A stretch of DNA of 64,000 nucleotides from Mauremys mutica (lineage: Eukaryota > Chordata > Testudines > Geoemydidae): assembly GCF_020497125.1 (NCBI RefSeq), contig NC_059080.1:50161563-50225562 (forward strand). Reading direction: 5' to 3'. The notes below the pieces were generated by a model. It saw only the letters and a program-made list of their open reading frames with translations, ran no database searches and was not told the origin of the DNA. A program made the translations under genes and the position numbers. Shown here one piece after another: positions 1 to 10,702 of the stretch; within the stretch, counting starts at the first letter, position 1, and each line of letters opens with the position of its first letter.

Positions 1-539
1 CTGTGCTCACACGTGACTGTCCACTCTCTGGCTTGGCTCAAACTCTGTAATGTCACTGCCATTGAATATAAATGTTACCTCCAGATAGTGGAGCAAGTCC
101 CCACTTAGGCATCTGTCTCTAGTGGTACATTAATTTCTTCCCCTGGAACATCCATACACTGTCCTTTTAAAAATAGAAAGGCCAAGCAGTGACTACTCAG
201 TGAAACAGCCCATTCCAAAGTGTCCTGCAGCTCTTCACTGCTGGCCCCTCTGGCCAAGAGGGGCTTGAGTGTCAGAAAGTTTGAGACCCTAAGTTTTTTC
301 CTGCATCACTCCAGCCTTGATGGTGAATCCAGTCCCCAGGCTCAGCCCAGCCATGCAGGGGCTGTCCGTTTCTTCTTTGCCAACAGCAATACAAGCTGAG
401 TTGGGAAAGCCGGCTGTAATTGCTGCCCCTAGCTAACGGGTTGTACTCTAGGGGGGAGATTCGCCCCAGAAGAGACTATTCTGGCATGATCTGAGCAGTG
501 CTCAAAAGGTTCGGTCCTGCCAGATGCTGAGCACTCTGG
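1..539. other. Unassigned sequence
   Basis: No gene, tandem repeat or transposon end was recognised here. Short open frames on both strands have no visible domain, no splice-supported continuation and no start context. It may be old, unrecognised repeat or plain intergenic DNA. Confidence 0.4.
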
Positions 540-925
540 CTTTGATACAGCCAAGCATTTAAGTAGAGCGAAGTGAAAATCAGAATTTGTTGTTTGAGAA
601 ATTCTGATGTTTTCATCCCCAATTGGGACAAAAAGTCAATATCAAAATTCGTCATGGAATGAAAAGTTCCCCAAAATTTCAATCTGAAAATGTTGAAACA
701 TTTTATTTTGACATTGATTGAAACAAAATGTTTGTGACTGTCTTGAGTCAAAATGCTTCATTTGCATTAGTTCAATATTAGTACCACTGGCAAATGTAGT
801 TTGTGGTGCCTCGTGGGAGTTGTAGTTCAGGTGCCTCTTGCTGCCATTCACCAAGGCCAGGCTCCTGGGCCAGACTATATTTCCCATGATGCTCTACAGT
901 CATGTAATGTCCATGTAGCCCAGTG
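540..925. repeat. Left arm of a palindromic AT-rich element
   Basis: The right part of this stretch is an imperfect inverted match of 2467-2790. Shared landmarks are GGGAGTTGTAGTT-type and CCCATGATGC-type words, each found on the opposite strand in the other arm. Together the arms look like one long-palindrome non-autonomous DNA element, later split by the LTR at 926-2461. The outer boundaries are approximate and the transposon family is unknown. Confidence 0.5.
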
Positions 926-2461
926 TGTGATGTTTCACTCCATATTCTTTATGAAAATATGCTGATATGAATATGACATAACTGAGATGTACTTTATGCA
1001 AGATGGGTCTTGTAAGGTATCATTGGAAAGGTTATAATTTACTGAATGTAATTATCCAGTTTGGATGCCTGCATTGTTTCTGTATCTGAAGTTAGGAATA
1101 TTAACTATGTATCTGTATTTCAAATGTGTTACTTTGGGTACCACTCCCAACCAGTGCTTCAGGTACAAAAATGGAAAAGCCAGACGAGGCTAATGGGCCA
1201 TTAGCAGAGACAAGGGACTATGAAAGAGCTTAGTCTTCCTGTGGATGCTGGAGACAGCCTACGAGCAATGGCTGCCACAGCCATGCAGAGACTGGGTCCA
1301 AGTCACCTGGTACTAGATACCTCTCCTCCCCTTTTGGAATGCTAGTGGTTTTCCACTAGAAGATAAAGGGTTCCTTCCTTGCACAAGAGCTATATAAGGC
1401 AGGGGAGTGACATCATCATGGTTCTCTCCTCTGCCTCCCCACCCAAAGAGACACTGAAAAAACACCTGGAAACAAGAACTGAACTGGGGAGCAGAAGGGT
1501 TGAACCCAAGCTGGAAGGGCATCTAGCTTGTGAGTAATAACTAAGGTTTCAGGATGGACACTAGTGCATCTGCCTTTCAAGACTTTCTGTAATCTGCCTG
1601 CAGCAATATCTAGGGTGAGAACATAAGAATGGCCCTACTGGGTCAGACTAAACATCCATCTAGCCCAGTATCCTGTCTTCCGACAGTGGCCAATGCCAGG
1701 TGCCCCAGAGAGAATGAACAGAACAGATAATCATCAAGTGATCCATCCCTGTCGCTCATTCCTAGCTTCTGGCAAACAGAAACTAGGGACACCTGGTCCT
1801 GTCCATCCTGGCTAATAGCCATTGATGGACCTATCCTCCATTCATCTAGTTCTTTTTTGAACCCTGTTATGGTCTTGGCCTTCACAATATCTATTGGCAA
1901 GGATTTCTGCAGGTTGACTGTGTGTTGTGTGAAGAAATACTTCCTTTTATTTTAAACCTGCTATTATTTGTTACCAATTATTATTTGTAACCAATTGTTT
2001 TTAGTGAAACTAGTTTAGTTTGTGTGTTTGGTTTAATTTTAGTAATCTGCTTTGTTCTGCTTGTTACCACTTTTACCACTTAAAATCTGCCTTTTATAGT
2101 TAATAAAATTTATTACTGAACCCAGTTTCTGTCATTTCTAACTGGGCGGGGTGAGAAGTTGTGTATACCTTCCTCCACATTGAGGGGGGAGGCGGATTTC
2201 ATAATGTGTCTTTGGGTCTGCACTCGAAGGCAGGTGGACACCTGAGTGCGGGGCAAGTCCCTTAAACTGAGCCTTCCCAGAGCTGATCTCAGTGTCTGTT
2301 TCATTCTGCAGTTGGGTGTGGCCCTGCCTGTGTGTGTGTTGGAGGAGGCTTAATAGCCTGACTCAACAAGACACACAAAAAGGGTGCCCAAACCAGCATA
2401 ACAGGCAGGCTCAGTGGTATCTCAGCACAGTAAGTGGCATCTTAAGGGGGGCAGCCTGTCA
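926..2461 (+). repeat. Solo LTR of a Gmr1-like Ty3/gypsy family (copy A)
   Basis: This begins TGTGATG and ends CTGTCA, with the 5 bp direct repeat CAGTG on both sides (921-925 and 2462-2466), which is the signature of LTR integration. A plus-strand polyadenylation signal lies in TTAATAAAATTTATT near 2100. The sequence is clearly related over most of its length to 17996-19107: both share the CATATTC...ATGGAAATATG-type start, the TATTTCAAATGTGTTAC block, the AATAAAA block and the end. No internal domain follows, so it is a solo LTR formed by LTR-LTR recombination. A CR1 3' end at 1621-1955 interrupts it. Confidence 0.8.
1621..1955 (-). mobile_element. CR1 LINE 3' fragment, minus strand
   Basis: Read on the minus strand, this is the end of CR1 ORF2 plus the 3' UTR. 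It carries the short peptide block (I/V)KAKTITGFKKELDEW and the UTR wording that ends in CCATTCTTATGTT. The copy is 5'-truncated, as is usual for CR1. It sits inside LTR copy A and is therefore younger than that LTR. No convincing TSD was seen. Sister copies with the same end lie at 22331-22640 and 30121-30928. Confidence 0.85.
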
Positions 2462-2466
2462 CAGTG

Positions 2467-2790
2467 GGATGGCCACAGTGCATCATGGGAGATCTAGTTC
2501 AGTCTAGAAGTTCAACCAATAAGAGGGAATGGACGCATGAAGCACTCAAACTACAACTTCCATGAGGCAGTGTGGCATTATTGACAAATGCAGTTCAATG
2601 TTGAACTGACATAGAATGAAGTGGTTCAATTCAGCTAAAATGAACTTACCTAAAATGAAATATTTTGTGTAGATTTTGCCTATGGAAAATTGAAAAAATT
2701 GTGCCAAATCAAATGCGTTCTTGGAAAACTTGTTTATCAGCGACTGCATTTTCTGTTGGAAAATCATTGCTGGGAAACGCCCGATCAGCT
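2467..2790. repeat. Right arm of the palindromic element
   Basis: This is the inverted partner of 540-925. It contains CATCATGGGAGATCTAGTTC close to the LTR junction and then AT-rich sequence matching the other arm in inverted order. The end is approximate. Confidence 0.45.
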
Positions 2791-3404
2791 CTGCCCTTTA
2801 GTACGCTCATAACTGAAAGCACATGCCTAGCCACACCGACCTCCATAGGCCTATTCACCTGCTTAAAGTTCAGCTTGTGCTTTAAGTGTCTTGCTGGAGT
2901 GAGGGCCGGAGAGCCCAGCACCTCACAGTACGGAGCCTATACAACGGAGCACTCCTGGGAGTGATGCTGAATTAGGGCAAACTCCACAACAAGAGACCAG
3001 TTACCCATAAGTTAGCACCAACTATCAAGACAGGCAATAATGGGAGGCGGATCTTCAGGAGGAATAGGTTTTCTTGCAGTGAGATCCTGCAGTACGTGGA
3101 TGGAATTTAACAAAGGGAAAACAAAATTATGGCTGTCGACCAAACGCCTATGGCAGCAGTGCTGGGTTTCAGCACATTTCCATGTGTAGTACATTAAGGG
3201 AAGAAGAGGGACCATTGTGCTCTCTATTACATACTGCTGGGCATGAGTTGTAGTTTGTATTCTATACCTGGCTCGTGCAAGATGGATGTTACAATTGGTT
3301 GCTGGCTTCTCAGAACCAACTCCCTTCCCTCACTACCGCCAGTCACATTTATGACTTGGGATGCCTATGTGACGGAGTAGGGAGTGGGGCGGACTGACCT
3401 GGGG
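2791..3404. other. Unassigned sequence
   Basis: No domain, repeat unit or transposon end was recognised. At about 3368 a TGTGACGGAGTAGGG-type start abuts the minus-strand retroelement fragment. It could be the edge of another LTR, but no partner is visible in the window. Confidence 0.35.
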
Positions 3405-4527
3405 ATGTCACGGGCCAGGTACAGTAGGTTGTAGCGATACTTCTGGGGGACCATCAGCTGCCTCTTGATCCCCCCATGACTCCACTTTCCCTGGGGGAGC
3501 TCATTCTCCCACAAGAACCTCTCCTGGCAACCTCTCCCCATGGTCTGTACCACACTGAGGTCAGCCAGGTTCCTGAGCTTCCACAAGGAGGGGTCTTTCC
3601 GCAACTCCTGAAACTCAGCGGCTGAGGAAGGGATGGGGACCAGCTCCCTCTCGCTGGCTGGGCCTGAGGCCGCAGCCCCCTTGAGCATTGTCCCTGGGCG
3701 CCCTCTCCCCACCAGCGTAGGGTTCTGTGCCTCCAGTGTGGTACCCTTCCCGAGATCAGGGCATTGTGCCCCTCACTGGCTCTGGCTACCAGTCATGACC
3801 AGGGCATTCTGGGGGTTGCTTGGCCAGTTCTCTAGGTCCACCCCATCAACACCTCAGTGGGTAAATGGTGGTGCACCTTCATGTCCTTGGGGACCTCCTT
3901 GGCCCCCCACTTGAGATGTACCCTTGCCATGGGTACCTTGAAGGGGGTCCCACCCACGCCCCTCAGGGTCAGGTAGGTGCTGGGCATCATCCGATCTGGA
4001 GCTACCACCTCAGGCTGGGTCAGCATCACCTCAGCGCCTGTGTCCCAGTACCCAGTGACCTTCCTCCAATCCACCTCCATGGGAACAAAGCACTCGCTTT
4101 GCAGGGACATCCCTGTGCCCACTCTGTAAACTGAGAACCTTGTGTCTGGAGCATCCAGCCTCCCAGAGAAGCTGGCCTGGGGCCCTCCTCCCTCCTGAGC
4201 AGTTGGGAAGCTGTCAGCCCCCCTTGCCTGTGAAGCCGACCCCTCGTCCGGATGGGTCCCTACTTGGTTAATCCTGTGTGGGTTCAGTCTGTTGAGTCTG
4301 TCCTTGAGCTTGGGGCACTGAGTCTGTATGTGGCCTCTCTGGCCACAATAATAGCAGCTCATGTCCTGTTGGTCCCCTGAAGCCTGTCGGTTGGCCCTGA
4401 TGCCAGATGTTCCCCTTAGGAGGGGATTCTCCATGGTTCTCCTATGGGAGGTCCTAAGGTGACTCTCTCTCTGAATCATGGTGGACCTGTTCCTTTGGGA
4501 TTCCTCCCTGCCACCCTCTGACCAGCT
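3405..4527 (-). pseudogene. Gmr1-like Ty3/gypsy fragment: Gag zinc knuckle, protease, integrase start
   Basis: On the minus strand from about 4520 downward the sequence encodes a Gag-type zinc knuckle (CYYCGQRGHIQTQC, about 4345-4300), then an aspartic protease with the DTGAEVML active-site loop (near 4045). After a frameshift near 3834 and an in-frame stop near 3777 comes a stretch matching the region just before and into the integrase zinc-binding domain (LRDLA-type block, then QLMVPQKYRYNLLYLARDIP near 3450-3410). Integrase-type sequence directly after protease is the Gmr1-like domain order. The fragment is cut at 3405 by unrelated sequence and at 4527 by the CR1. Codon use and peptide sequence differ from the plus-strand Gmr1-like element starting near 7735, so this is a second family. 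It is inactive. Confidence 0.75.
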
Positions 4528-7148
4528 GTGGTCTATGAGGACTTCATAGAAGAAATGGTTGTAGGGGACAACCTTGGTTCGAGTGATCATAAGCTAATTC
4601 AGTTCAAACTAGATGGAGGGATAAACAAAAATAGATCTGCGACTAGGGTTTTCAATTTCAAAAGGGTTAACTTTAAAGAATTAAGGAAATTAGTTAGGGA
4701 AATGGATTGGACTGAAGAACTTGTGGATCTAAAGGTGGAGGAGGCCTGGAATTACTTCAAGTCAAAGTTGCTGAAACTATCAGAAGCCTGCATCACAAGA
4801 AAGGGGAAAAAATTCATAGGCAGGAGTTGTAGACCAAGCTGGATGAGCAAGCATTTCAGAGAGGTGATTAAGAAAAAGCAGAAAGCCTACAAGGAGTGGA
4901 AGATGGGAGGGATGAGCAAGGAAAACTACCTTATTGAGGTCAGAACATGTAAGGATAAAGTGAGAGAGGCCAAAAGCCATGTAGAGTTGGACCTTGCAAA
5001 GGGAATTAAAACCAATAGTAAAAGGTTCTATAGCCATATAAATAAGAAGAAAACAAAGAAAGAAGAAGTGGAACCGCTAAACACTGAGGATGGAGTGGAG
5101 GTTAAGGATAATCTAGGCATGGCCCAATATCTAAACAAATACTTTGCCTCAGTCTTTAATGAGGCTAATGAGGAGTTTAGGGATAATGGTAGGATGACAA
5201 ATGAGAATGAGGATATGGAGGTAGATATTCTACCATCTGAGGTAGAAGCCAAACTTGAACAGCTTAATGGGACTAAATCGGGGGGCCCAGATAATCTTCT
5301 TCCAAGAATATTAAAGGAACTGGCACAAGAAATTGCAAGCTCACTAGCAAGACTTTTTAATGAATCAGTAAACTCTGGGGTTGTACCGTATGACTGGAGA
5401 ATTGCTAACATAGTTCCTATCTTTAAGAAAGGAAAAAAAGGTGATCTGAGTAACTATAGGCCTGTTAGTTTGACATCTGTAGTATGCAAGGTCTTGGAAA
5501 AAAATTTGAAGGAGAAAGTAGTTAAGGACATTGAGGTCAATGGTAATTGGGACAAAATACAACATAGTTTTACAATAGGTAGATCATGCCAAACCAACCT
5601 GATCTCCTTCTTTGAGAAGGTAACAGATTTTTTACACAAAGGAAACACAGTGGATCTAATTATCTCGATTTCAGTAAGGTATTTGATATGGTTCCACATG
5701 GGGAATTATTAGCTAAATTGGAAAAGATGGAGATCAATATGAAAATTGAAAGGGGATAAGGAACTGGTTAAAGGGGAGACTATAACGGGGTCATACTGAA
5801 AGGTGAACTGTCAGGCTGGAAGGAGGTTAATGGTGGAGTTCCTCAGGGATCGGTTTTGGGACCAATCTTATTTAATCTTTTTATTACTGACCTTGGCACA
5901 AAAAGTGGGAATGTGCTAATAAAGTTTGGGGATGACACAAAGCTGGGTGGTATTGCTAATACAGAGAAGGACCAGGATATCATACAGGAAGATCTGGATG
6001 ACCTTGTAAACTGGAGTAATAGTAATAGGATGAAATTTAATGGTGAAAAGCGCAAGGTCATGCACTTAAGGATTAATAACAAGAATTTTAGTTATAAATT
6101 GGGGACACATCAGTTGGAAGTAACAGAGGAGGAGAAGGACCTCGGAGTATTGGTTGATCACAGGATGACTATGAGCCGCCAATGTGATATGGCCATTAAA
6201 AATGCTAATGTGGTCTTGGGATGCATCAGGCAAGGTATTTCCAGTAAAAGATGAGGAGGTGTTAGTACCATTATACAAGGCACTGGTGAGACCTCATCTG
6301 GAATATTGTGTGCAGTTCTGGTCTCCCATGTTTAAGACAGGGCTGCCCAGAGGGGGGGGGGGCAAGTGGGGCAATTTACCCCAGGCCCAGCAGGGGCCCC
6401 CATGAGAGTTTTTCAGGGCCCCTGGAGCAGGGTCCTTCACTCGCTCCGGGGGCCCCGGAAAACTCTTGCGGGGCCCGGGCCCCTGGAGCTTCTTCGCTCC
6501 CGGTCTTCGCTGGCGGGGGGGTCCTTCCTCTCCAGAATAGAAGGACCCCCCGCCACCGAATTACAGCCGAAGCGGGACCCGCCGCCGGAGTGCAGCCGGG
6601 TCTTCGGCGGTAATTCGGCGGCGGGGGGGTCCTTCCGTTCCGGGACCCGCCGCTGAAGTGCCCCGAAGACCCGCGGTGGGGGCTGCACTTCGGTGGCGGG
6701 TCCCGCTTTGGCGGTAATTCGGCATCGGGGGGTCCCCACCGTGGGTCTTTGGGGCACTTTGGCGGCGGGTCCCAGAACGGAAGGACCCCCCGCCGCCGAC
6801 TTACTGCTGAAGCGGGGGGCCCCCCGCCGCCGAAGACCCCGGGCCCCCGGAATCCTCTGGGCTGCCCTGGTTTAAGAAGGATGAATTCAAACTGAACAGG
6901 TACAGAGAAGGGCTACTAGGATGACCCAAGGAATGGAAAACCTGTCTTATGAAAGAAGACTCAAAGAGCTTGGCTTGTTTAGCCTAACCGAAAGAAGGCT
7001 GAGGGGAGATATGACTGCACTTTATAAATATATCAGAGGGATGAATATCAGGGAGAGAGAGGAATTATTTAAGCTTAGTACCAATGTGGACACAAGAACA
7101 AATGGATATAAACTGGACATTAGGAAGTTTAGACTTGAAATTAGATGA
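4528..7148 (+). pseudogene. CR1 ORF2 (endonuclease C-terminus and reverse transcriptase), degraded
   Basis: The open frame 4528-5712 begins at the end of an apurinic-type endonuclease, recognised by GSSDHKLIQF (the SDH motif of the EEP fold). It continues through the linker into RT, with RDNL-type fingers and the block KKGDLSNYRPVSLTS. Near 5660 there is a frameshift in the region that should read DFSKAFD. The frame continues at about 5815 with GGVPQGSVLGPILFNLFI. The catalytic loop is FGDDTKL near 5930, so both aspartates survive, while the residue before them is Gly rather than the usual Ala. Further stops follow (for example near 6252). After the hAT MITE the frame resumes at 6921 with the RT thumb. 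This ORF2 cannot make a protein. Confidence 0.88.
6338..6869. mobile_element. GC-rich hAT MITE with perfect 8 bp TSD
   Basis: Terminal inverted repeats CAGGGCTGCCCAGAGG (left) and CCAGGGCAGCCCAGAGG when the right end is reverse-complemented, flanked by the 8 bp direct repeat GTTTAAGA (6330-6337 and 6870-6877). An 8 bp TSD and CAGGG ends are the hAT hallmark. The interior is a GC-rich set of inverted repeats with no transposase. Removing it and one TSD rejoins the CR1 reading frame, so it is younger than that CR1. Confidence 0.93.
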
Positions 7149-7734
7149 AGGTTTCTAACCATTAGGGGAGTGAAGTTCTGGAACAGCCTTCCAAGGGGAG
7201 TAGTGGGGGCAAAAGACATATCTGGCTTCAAGACTAAGCTTGATAAGTTTATGGAGGGGATGGTATGATGCCTAATTTTGGCAATTAATTGATCTTTGAT
7301 TATTAGCAGGTAAATATACCCAATGGTCTGTGATGAGATGTTAGATGGGGTGGGATCCGAGTTACTACAGAGAATTCTTTCCTGGGTGCTGGCTGGTGAG
7401 TCTTGCCCACATGCTCAGGGTTTAACTGATTGCCATATTTGGGGTCTGGAAGGAATTTTCCTCCAGGGCAGATTGGCGGAGGCCCTGGAGGTTTTTCGCC
7501 TTCCTCTGCAGCGTGGGGCATTGGTCACTTGCTGGGGGATTCTCTGCACCTTGAGGTCTTCAAACCATGATTTGAGTACTCCAATAACTAAGACATAGGT
7601 TAGGGGTTTGTTACAGGAGTAGGTGGGTGAGATTCTGTGGCCTGCGTTGTGCAGGAGGTCAGACTAGATGGTCATAATGGTCCCTTCTGACCTTAAAGTC
7701 TACGAGTCTATGAGATAATTATGAACAATCCTAA

Positions 7735-8456
7735 GTGCCTGTTAGGAATAAGTCCCAGGCAGAGCGGCTTAAGTTTGGTGGGAAGCCAGGTCACCACTTT
7801 ACCCCTGGGAAGAGGGAGGGTGGCCAGGAGGTGGGGCACTCACCCTCCCAGATTCCTACCTCCCATACCCATCCCAAACCACCCTTAAAAATAGGAGACC
7901 TTAGAAGGTGCTTCCACTATAATTCTACAGAACACCTGAAGTATAACTGCCCCAAATTGAAGGAGAATAAGCCTCCCCTGTCCCATGTTGGCTCAGCTGT
8001 CCTTAGCCCTGAGGCAGCAGAGGGTACTCCCATAACTTATCACACCTGCTTGGTGAACTCTGGGACTGCTGAACCAGACAAGGAACACATTAAGGTTGTC
8101 AAAATGGATGGCACAGAGTGTCTGGGTTGGAGAGACATGGGGGCCCAGCTCTCTCTGGTTTGACCAAGTGTTATTCCAGAGGTTAGTATTTTACCAGGTC
8201 AGCTGGCCAGGATTAAGAGGGTGGGGCTGGGAAGGTTCACCCTACCACTAGCGAATGTTTGTGTGGAGTGGAAATGTTTGGAAGGCAATTTACTTGTGGG
8301 GATGCTAGAGGACATCCCAGTGGACATGTTGTGGGGGAACAATTTTTTCCATAAGGCCAGAATGGTTGGTGTGGTAATTTGTAGCATGGAGGAATATTGT
8401 GTAGGGTCCTCGAAGGGGTGGGGGGAAGGTGAGTGTATTACCTGTCAGTGAGAAGC
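7735..8456 (+). pseudogene. Gmr1-like Gag C-terminus and protease, degraded
   Basis: The open frame 7735-8163 carries a degraded zinc knuckle near 7903-7955 (CFHYNSTEHLKYNC; the second Cys is replaced by Tyr). The protease region DMGAQLSLV follows (near 8140), where the catalytic DTGA/DSGA triad has become DMGA. The protease body continues after a stop at 8161 in the same area (hydrophobic strands and a V..DMLWGNNF block near 8310-8345). The frame opens again at 8429-8800 with an acidic linker leading to the integrase. It is inactive: the protease triad is broken and stops are present. Confidence 0.75.
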
Positions 8457-8814
8457 CTGTTCCAGCTGGTGGCTGCAAGCCTGTCACAGATAAATCAGGA
8501 ATAGATCCTGCTCTAGGGAGCATGGAGGTTTGTGTCTTGGAGGGAAGCCTGGAGAAGGGTGTTGGAACCTTAGAATCCACAGAGGAGGTGGGTGAGGGTT
8601 CCATTGGCACTGCAGTGCAGGGTGGCAGCGTGCTTCCAGGTGTGGGAGAGGCGGAGTCAGGCCTTTGCCCGACTGAAAGCAGCAGCCCCCCAGGGCCAGG
8701 GCAAGGAGAGATGTTGCCAGTGTCTGAGGACCTTTTCCCCACTAATAGGTGTCAGGAATTTGCAGTTAAGCAAAAACTGGCCCCTCCCTGGAGAGCATAA
8801 GGAAATGTGTCTTA

Positions 8815-9086
8815 GGGCTTGGCTACACTTACAAATTTGCAGCGCTGCAGCAGGGTGTGAAAACACACCCTCTCCAGCGCTGCAAATTGTGGCGCTGCAA
8901 AGCGCCAGTGTGGTCAAAGCCCCAGTGCTGGGAGCGCGGCTCCCAGCGCTGTCCGTTATTCCCCACAGGGAGGTGGAGTACGGACAGCGCTGGGAGAGCT
9001 CTCTCCAGCACTGGCGCTTTGACTACACTTAGCGCTTCAAAGCGCTGCCACGGCAGCGCTTTGAAGTGCTAAGTGTAGCCACAGCC
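8815..9086. mobile_element. PIF/Harbinger-type MITE with TTA TSD
   Basis: The left end GGGCTTGGCTACACTTA and the right end (reverse complement GGCTGTGGCTACACTTA) form inverted termini flanked by TTA (8812-8814 and 9087-9089), the 3 bp TSD expected for PIF/Harbinger. The interior is a long imperfect palindrome of CAGCGCTG-rich blocks. A near-identical element in the opposite orientation lies at 38276-38547. It interrupts the linker before the integrase of the Gmr1-like host. Confidence 0.88.
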
Positions 9087-9220
9087 TTAGAGGGAATTCC
9101 AGAAAAGGAGGGCGGGGGAGAAGTTTTTTGTAGAGGATGGGAAACTGTATAGTGAGGCTTCTGTGGGAAGGAACAGAGGCCCCAGGCAACCCTATAATCA
9201 GTTGTTTGTACCCAGCCAGC

Positions 9221-9588
9221 CAGGGCCGGTGCAAGGAAGTTTTGCGCCCTAGGCGAAACTTCCACCTTGCGCGCCCCACCCCCAGCCCTGCGGCAGCTCC
9301 CCGCATCCCCCCCCCCCGCAGCCCTGCGGCACCTCCCACCCCAGCTCACCTCTGCTTCATCTCCTCCCCGAGCACACTGCCCCCCCCCCCGCTCTAATTC
9401 TCCTCCCAGGCTTGCGGCACCAAACAGCTGATTGGCGCTGCAAGCCTGGGAGGCGGGAGAAGTGGAGCAGCGACCATGCGCTCGGGGAGCAACGCTGTAA
9501 AAAAATTGGGGGCACCGCTTTTTGGCGCCCCCAAATCTTGGCGCCCTAGGCAACCGCCTAGTTTGCCTTAATGGTAGCACCTGCCCTG
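9221..9588. mobile_element. hAT MITE with perfect 8 bp TSD
   Basis: The left end is CAGGGCCGGTGCAAGG. The right end reads CAGGGCAGGTGCTACC on the other strand. The 8 bp direct repeat CAGCCAGC flanks it (9213-9220 and 9589-9596). The interior is C-rich, with runs of ten or more C, and has no transposase. It lies in the integrase zinc-binding region of the Gmr1-like host. Confidence 0.92.
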
Positions 9589-9916
9589 CAGCCAGCACCT
9601 GGAGGAATTAATGCTAGTAGCACGTGATGGTCCCTTTGCGGGTCACTTGGGGGTACAGAGAACTTATGACAGGCTTAGAGAAGGAATTTCTACTGGCCAG
9701 GAATACAGAATGATGTGAAAGAGTATTTCAGGTCTTGTGTTGTGTGTCAGGAGAGGAAAAAACCCATAGGACCCCAGACAGCTGCCCTATGTCCCTTACC
9801 TGTTATATAGGTGGCATTCCTGAAGGTGGCAATGGACATTGTGGGTCTAATGCTATGCCCCACTTGGAGGGGGAACTGGTATATCTTAGTGGTGGTGGAT
9901 TTTGCCACTAAATTTT

Positions 9917-10095
9917 GTGGGCGGGATAGCTCATTTGAGCATCGGCCTGCTAAACCCAGGGTTGTGAATTCAAACCTTGAGAGGGCCATTTAGGGATCTG
10001 GGGCAAAAATCTGTCTGGGGACTGGTCCTGCTTTGAGCAGGGGGTTGGACTAAATGACCTCCTGAGGTCCCTTCTAATCCTGATATTCTATGAGA
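9917..10095 (+). mobile_element. tRNA-derived SINE
   Basis: The head is tRNA-like: GGATAGCTCATTTGAGCATC carries the A box, and about 30 bases on GTTGTGAATTCAAACCTTGA carries the B box (GTTCAANYC type). The body then reads through GGTCCTGCTTTGAGCAGGGGG to a tail ending in TTCTATGAGA, which resembles the CR1 tail, so it could use CR1 machinery. Removal rejoins the integrase frame. Other copies lie at 51083-51288 and 62118-62300. It is not a functional tRNA gene: there is no acceptor-stem pairing after the B box. Confidence 0.88.
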
Positions 10096-10386
10096 TAGCC
10101 TGAGGCAGCTGCTCTGTCCAATATAAAAGCTGGGATAGTGGCAAGAGCCCTGCTTACTATATTCAGCAGAGTGGGCTTCCCAAAGATTTTGTCTGATCAG
10201 GGAGCAACCTTTATGGCACAGTTCAACGAGCTACGGAAGGTGTGTGGCGTGAAAAAAGTTAAGACTGCCTCCTATCGCCCCCAGGCCAATGGGTTGGTGG
10301 AACAGTTCAATGGGACCTGAAATCCATGCTGGGAATGTATGCCAAGACAAGGGACCAAATTTGGGATGAGTTATTGCAGTTCCTGC

Positions 10387-10575
10387 TGTTATATCCTTGG
10401 GGGCAGCCAGTTTAGGAAGAAATCACTTGAGGCCAGACAGCAGACAGCTAACAAAACTACCATTTTATTTACAGACACAGAGCTCACCCAACCGGCCGAA
10501 ACCGGCTGGGCTATCCTCTAATAATCTAAATCAGTTGCCGTAGGAACAAAAACCATGACAACCAAATACACAACA
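10387..10575 (-). repeat. 3' LTR of the Ty3/gypsy element
   Basis: This is 189 bp. It differs from 14805-14993 at five single bases and there are no gaps. A polyadenylation-like ATAAAATGG lies in both LTRs on the minus strand. The TSD CCTGC is at 10382-10386. Confidence 0.95.
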
Positions 10576-10592
10576 TATTCCTCCCCCCCTAA
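10576..10592 (-). promoter_or_regulatory. Polypurine tract of the Ty3/gypsy element
   Basis: Directly upstream of the 3' LTR on the minus strand is a purine run, AGGGGGGGAGGAATA. This is the place and composition expected for the primer of plus-strand DNA synthesis. Confidence 0.8.
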
Positions 10593-10702
10593 TAAGAACA
10601 TCCCCTAAATAAAACACACACTAGACTAGAGAAGGAGGGTAGACTGCCTCCATTCCCGGCTAAACCCTGGGGATTATTTTGCCCCATAACCGTGGGTTCG
10701 CC

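Larger units (their letters stand above)
4528..7718 (+). mobile_element. CR1 LINE, 5'-truncated, plus strand
   Basis: The element starts inside the endonuclease domain of ORF2, runs through reverse transcriptase and ends with a CR1 3' UTR. The end carries the short direct repeat AGTCTACG/AGTCTATG (7698-7713), typical of CR1 tails. A hAT MITE at 6338-6869 splits the C-terminal part. The left border abuts the minus-strand Gmr1-like fragment and the right border abuts the plus-strand Gmr1-like element. It is the longest CR1 copy in the window. Confidence 0.9.
9093..10386 (+). pseudogene. Gmr1-like integrase, N-terminal and catalytic core, interrupted
   Basis: The integrase zinc-binding region is spread over 9093-9212 and 9597-9760: HDGPF-like start, FAGHLG...YDRLREGIS, then the Cys pair in CVVCQERKKPIG (frameshifted). 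The catalytic core follows: MDIVG near 9830 holds the first Asp, VVVDFATKF near 9893-9919 the beta strand, SDQGATFMAQF near 10195-10225 the second Asp, and YRPQANGLVEQFN near 10272-10312 the catalytic Glu. So the DDE residues can all be seen, but frames are broken by stops and by three insertions (9221-9588, 9917-10095 and the gypsy element at 10387). The C-terminal part continues at 14999. Confidence 0.85.

Noticed and set aside
6308..6875. Long GC-rich open frames in both directions
   Set aside because: They lie inside a non-autonomous hAT MITE; the GC bias removes stop codons. The same applies to 58667-59034.
9029..9598. 189-codon minus-strand open frame
   Set aside because: It spans two unrelated elements (Harbinger MITE and hAT MITE) and the integrase antisense. 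No domain.
9917..10095. Functional tRNA gene
   Set aside because: A and B boxes are present, but no acceptor stem closes and the sequence continues into a SINE body. The same holds for 51083-51288 and 62118-62300.
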